64,000 nt of DNA from Streptomyces taklimakanensis (GTDB lineage Bacteria > Actinomycetota > Actinomycetes > Streptomycetales > Streptomycetaceae). Positions 61,475-64,000 of the stretch are shown piece by piece. The DNA lies in NCBI RefSeq assembly GCF_009709575.1, contig NZ_WIXO01000001.1, positions 3,722,001 to 3,786,000 on the forward strand. The letters are read 5' to 3'. A program made the position numbers and the translations under genes. The number at the start of each line of letters is the position of its first letter. Position 1 is the stretch's first letter. The notes under the pieces are model-generated. The model searched no databases and had not been told where the DNA came from. It was given only the letters and a program-made list of their open reading frames with translations.

Positions 61475-61925
61475 GATGGCTTCCTCCTTGGCGCTGGGCC
61501 GCAACAAGTGGGCGGAGCGAGTTTAGGTACTGGCGACACCGCACGCCGAGTCGCCCTGAGGGGTGAGGTTGCCCACACGGAACGTGACCTCAAAGGTCCC
61601 GCGGGGCCCGCATCCCTTGTGGGTACACGGTACGCCGCCTTCTCGCCTCTGGTTGGAGATCTTCGGTGTGGCCAAGGTTACTGTTCGGGACTCGACCGGG
61701 AATCCGGTGTTCCTTGTGGGATTCCTACGAACGGTAGGGAAATTCTTTGCCGGTGCGCGGGGGCTGCCGCCACCCCGTACCCGTTAGTACCGTGGGCGCC
61801 GCCGCACCGTCGGCGGAACGGACGACGCGGGGACGGCGGGCCGTCCCACGGAGGACCGGTGGTCCTGGCGACGGCCGGAGTGTGCCCGCGTCCGAGGCCG
61901 TCGGGCCGGTGTCACGGGCCGCCGC
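61475..61925. other. 451-base intergenic region upstream of accA2
   Basis: Between the accA2 start and the maf stop (both minus strand). It should carry the accA2 promoter. The stretch 61640-61760 is less GC-rich than its surroundings. Short open frames on both strands lack ribosome sites, and I see no gene or clear repeat. Confidence 0.5.
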
Positions 61926-62594
61926 TCACACCCACAGCTCCGTGATGCCCACGCCCAGCTCGGCCAACAACCGGCGCAGCAGCGGCATCGAGATGCCGAT
62001 GACGTTGCCGTGGTCGCCCTCGATGCCCTCGACGAACGGCGCGGACCGGCCGTCCAGGGTGAAGGCGCCCGCCACGTGCAGCGGTTCGCCGGTGGCCACG
62101 TAGGCGGCGATCTCCGCGTCGCTCGGCTCGCCGAACCGGACGGTGGTGGACGCGGTCGCGGACACCCGGCGGTCGGCGGCGGTGTCGATCACGCAGTGCC
62201 CGGTGCGCAGGACGCCCGAGCGTCCGCGCATCGCCTTCCACCGGGCGGTGGCCTCCTCGGCGTCGGCGGGCTTGCCCAGCGCCCGCCCGTCCAGCTCCAG
62301 CACCGAGTCACAGCCGACGACCAGCGCACCCGCCGTCCCGTCCGCCGCCCGCGGCGCGGCGGCCCCCAGCCGCTCCGCCACGGCGGTGGCCTTCGCCTCG
62401 GCCAGTACCAGGGCCAGCTCGCCCGGGGTGGGGGCGTCGAGCGCGTCCTCGTCCACCCCGCTGACGATCACCTCGGGAGCCAGCCCGGCCTGCCTCAACA
62501 CCCCGAGCCGGGCGGGGGACTGGGAGGCGAGGACGAGCCGGCGGCCGGTCGAGGGCGCGGAGGAGGGAACGGAGGCGGTGGTGTCGTGGACCAT
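61926..62594 (-). CDS. maf: Maf-like nucleotide pyrophosphatase
   Basis: 222 residues of the Maf/Ham1 fold that hydrolyses non-canonical or excess nucleoside triphosphates in the cytoplasm. Motifs: [19 protein letters not shown] (about 20-38, substrate loop), [34 protein letters not shown] (about 93-112), [17 protein letters not shown], and [23 protein letters not shown] 62594 is preferred: TAGGAT lies seven bases before it, suggesting a leaderless start. Located with mmpB, accE and pccB, a conserved grouping in Streptomyces as I recall. Confidence 0.9.
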   Translation of the reverse strand: MVHDTTASVPSSAPSTGRRLVLASQSPARLGVLRQAGLAPEVIVSGVDEDALDAPTPGELALVLAEAKATAVAERLGAAAPRAADGTAGALVVGCDSVLELDGRALGKPADAEEATARWKAMRGRSGVLRTGHCVIDTAADRRVSATASTTVRFGEPSDAEIAAYVATGEPLHVAGAFTLDGRSAPFVEGIEGDHGNVIGISMPLLRRLLAELGVGITELWV

Positions 62595-62646
62595 GCGCCC
62601 CATCCTAGGGAGAGCGGCGCCCCGCGGAGGCGCGGCCGGCCGTGCC

Positions 62647-62766
62647 TCACAGCAGCAGGAAGACCGCGACCATCGCGGCGGCGAGCAACCAGCCGGCGCG
62701 GCGGAGCATCACCTGGGCGGTACGCAGCTCCTCGGGGGGTTCGTCGGCCGGATCGGACCAGAGCAT
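62647..62766 (-). CDS. mmpB: Morphogenic membrane protein MmpB-like (39 aa)
   Basis: A 39-residue protein read directly from the minus strand. It starts [18 protein letters not shown], then has a basic turn (MLRRAG) and one C-terminal membrane segment (about 25-39: [15 protein letters not shown]). AGGATCGGGGC precedes ATG 62766. Sequence and position between accE and maf match, from memory, the small Streptomyces membrane protein called MmpB, which affects morphological development. Tail-anchored topology is likely. Too short for routine gene calling but well supported by ribosome site and composition. Confidence 0.75.
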   Translation of the reverse strand: MLWSDPADEPPEELRTAQVMLRRAGWLLAAAMVAVFLLL

Positions 62767-62789
62767 GCCCCGATCCTGCGCCAAGGACG

Positions 62790-62827
62790 GCGGGTGCGCC
62801 TGAGTACGCGTACTCAGGCGCACCCGC
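62790..62827. terminator. 38-bp perfect palindrome after accE
   Basis: Bases 62790-62808 are the exact reverse complement of 62809-62827, centred on TACG/CGTA with no loop at DNA level. It lies 21 bases downstream of the accE stop and 24 bases upstream of the mmpB start codon, so it probably ends the pccB-accE transcript. Confidence 0.8.
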
Positions 62828-62847
62828 GGCGCGTGTGGTCGGTGCCC

Positions 62848-63066
62848 TCAGCCGGGCCAGTACGTCGTCCGCCAGGCCCGCGGCCCCGGGTGCGGCAGCC
62901 GGTGGCCGGGCACGGTGCGCGCCGGATCGGACCACTCCGAGCCGGGCTCGGAGGCGGACTCCCCCGGGGCCGCCGCCAGGGCGGCGGCCCGGGTCCGCAC
63001 CACCGCCAGGGCGGCGGCCAGCTCCTCGGGGGTCGGATTGCCGCGTACGACCTTGATCACTGTCAC
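62848..63066 (-). CDS. accE: Acyl-CoA carboxylase epsilon subunit
   Basis: 72 residues: VIKVVRGNPTPEELAAALAV (about 3-22) is the signature of the small actinobacterial epsilon subunit that stabilises alpha-beta carboxylase complexes, followed by an Ala-rich helix and a C-terminal SEWSDPARTV and WRTTYWPG typical of the family. GTG 63066 (GGAGAC upstream) lies 41 bases after the pccB stop, so both are in one operon. It presumably joins PccB and an AccA alpha subunit. Confidence 0.88.
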   Translation of the reverse strand: MTVIKVVRGNPTPEELAAALAVVRTRAAALAAAPGESASEPGSEWSDPARTVPGHRLPHPGPRAWRTTYWPG

Positions 63067-63106
63067 GGTCTCCTCGGAGAGCGGGGACGGGAGGGGCGGG
63101 GCCGGA

Positions 63107-64000
63107 TCAGAGCGGGATGTTGCCGTGCTTCTTCGGCGGCAGCGACTCGCGCTTGGTGCGCAGCGACCGCAGGCCCCGCACGATGTGACGGCGGGTCTCG
63201 GACGGCACGACCACCGCGTCCACGTAGCCGCGCTCGGCCGCGACGTAGGGGTTGAGGAGGGCGTCCTCGTACTCGGCGGTGAGCTTGGCCCGCAGCTCCT
63301 CGCGCTCCTCGTCCGTCTTCGCCGCCGCCAGTGTCCTGCGGTGCAGGATGTTGACCGCGCCCTGGGCGCCCATCACCGCGATCTGGGCGGTGGGCCAGGC
63401 GAAGTTGAGGTCGGCGCCCAGGTGCTTGGAGCCCATCACGTCGTACGCGCCGCCGAACGCCTTGCGGGTGATGACGGTGATCAGCGGCACCGTGGCCTCG
63501 GCGTAGGCGTAGATCAGCTTGGCGCCGCGCCGGATGATGCCGCCGTACTCCTGGTCGGTGCCGGGCAGGAAGCCGGGCACGTCCACGAAGGTCAGCACCG
63601 GGACGTTGAAGGCGTCGCAGGTGCGCACGAAGCGGGCGGCCTTCTCGGAGGCGTCGATGTCCAGGCAACCGGCGAACTGCATCGGCTGGTTGGCGACGAC
63701 GCCGACCGGCCGGCCCTCCACCCGTCCGAAGCCGGTGAGGATGTTCGGCGCGAACAGCGGCTGGGTCTCCAGGAACTCGCCGTCGTCCAGCACGTGTTCG
63801 ATCACGTCGTGCATGTCGTACGGCTGGTTGGCCGAGTCCGGGATCAGCGCGTCCAGCTCGCGGTCGTCGTCGGAGACCTCCAGGTCCGCCTCCTCGGGGA
63901 AGGCGGGCGGCTCGGAGAGGTTGTTGGAGGGCAGGTAGGACAGCAGGGCCTTGACGTACTCGATGGCGTCCTTCTCGTCGGAGGCCATGTGGTGCGCGAC
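63107..64000 (-). CDS. pccB: Propionyl-CoA carboxylase beta subunit (5' end outside window)
   Basis: C-terminal 297 residues of a carboxyltransferase beta subunit; the frame continues past the window edge with [16 protein letters not shown]. Seen: the second crotonase-like half with [40 protein letters not shown] (acyl-CoA/biotin oxyanion region), [20 protein letters not shown], and [18 protein letters not shown]. It transfers carboxyl from biotin to propionyl- or acetyl-CoA. It ends [10 protein letters not shown], as the family does. Operon with accE. The choice of propionyl- over acetyl-CoA is by family resemblance and context. Confidence 0.93.
   Translation of the reverse strand, partial: VAHHMASDEKDAIEYVKALLSYLPSNNLSEPPAFPEEADLEVSDDDRELDALIPDSANQPYDMHDVIEHVLDDGEFLETQPLFAPNILTGFGRVEGRPVGVVANQPMQFAGCLDIDASEKAARFVRTCDAFNVPVLTFVDVPGFLPGTDQEYGGIIRRGAKLIYAYAEATVPLITVITRKAFGGAYDVMGSKHLGADLNFAWPTAQIAVMGAQGAVNILHRRTLAAAKTDEEREELRAKLTAEYEDALLNPYVAAERGYVDAVVVPSETRRHIVRGLRSLRTKRESLPPKKHGNIPL

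Noticed and set aside
59783..61945. 720-codon open frame antisense to accA2
   Set aside because: Val/Gly-rich shadow translation caused by the codon bias of accA2; no ribosome site or family resemblance.

Overview
The window is chromosomal DNA of a Streptomyces or close relative. It has very high GC, a G/C-rich third codon position, many GTG and a few TTG starts, overlapping stop/start codons, and a gene set and order that, from memory, parallels one stretch of the Streptomyces coelicolor chromosome (mutase, nonulosonate genes, nucleoside transporter, cdd-deoA, add, afsQ1/afsQ2/sigQ, deoC, punA, lpd, DeoR regulator, accA2, pccB). No rRNA, tRNA, CRISPR array, insertion sequence or prophage was seen. 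54 genes are annotated; the last is cut by the window edge.

Region by region. (1) 1-14.4 kb, cell envelope: an exported GH20 hexosaminidase; an ABC-2 exporter whose ATPase is fused to an extracytoplasmic alpha/beta hydrolase; then two paralogous modules, each an ECF-like sigma factor coupled by a 4-base overlap to a single-pass membrane protein. The modules point away from each other and enclose a PGRP-type amidase with FG-GAP repeats; an L,D-transpeptidase lies beside the second. (2) 14.6-16.5 kb: a free-standing acyl-CoA mutase catalytic subunit and a small membrane protein. (3) 16.8-24.2 kb: a nonulosonic (sialic acid/Kdn-like) acid cluster with a fused NeuA-phosphatase, a short NeuB, two polysialyltransferase-like proteins, a GT2 glycosyltransferase and another glycosyltransferase-like protein, probably for a cell-wall glycopolymer. 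(4) 24.4-33 kb: an M20 amidohydrolase, then a BMP lipoprotein and a nucleoside ABC importer in one operon with cdd and deoA. (5) 33-40.9 kb: accessory carbohydrate and transport genes, including a secreted arabinofuranosidase, a three-repeat beta-trefoil protein, an MFS/LysR pair and a hydrolase. (6) 41-56.7 kb: nucleoside catabolism (add, uridine kinase-like, deoC with two aldehyde dehydrogenase-like genes, a phosphosugar mutase, punA) interleaved with the sigQ/afsQ1/afsQ2/lipoprotein signalling locus and small secreted or membrane proteins. (7) 56.9-64 kb: lpdA, a DeoR regulator and acyl-CoA carboxylase genes (accA2; pccB with its epsilon subunit), plus maf and a 39-residue membrane protein.

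How it fits together. The most striking signal is a 12-bp palindrome, CTACGCGCGTAG. It is perfect upstream of the ABC-cdd-deoA operon, add, deoC and punA, and degenerate upstream of the BMP gene. Each copy lies on or next to the predicted -10/-35 region. With the gene functions this outlines one nucleoside import and salvage regulon: import, deamination, phosphorolysis, a phosphopentomutase candidate, aldolase, and acetaldehyde oxidation. Its regulator is not proven; the DeoR protein at 58.5 kb is a candidate, but its own promoter carries different repeats. add, deoC, punA and several other genes look leaderless, with a -10 hexamer 6-7 bases before the start codon. All functions are inferred by reading sequence; no database search was run.
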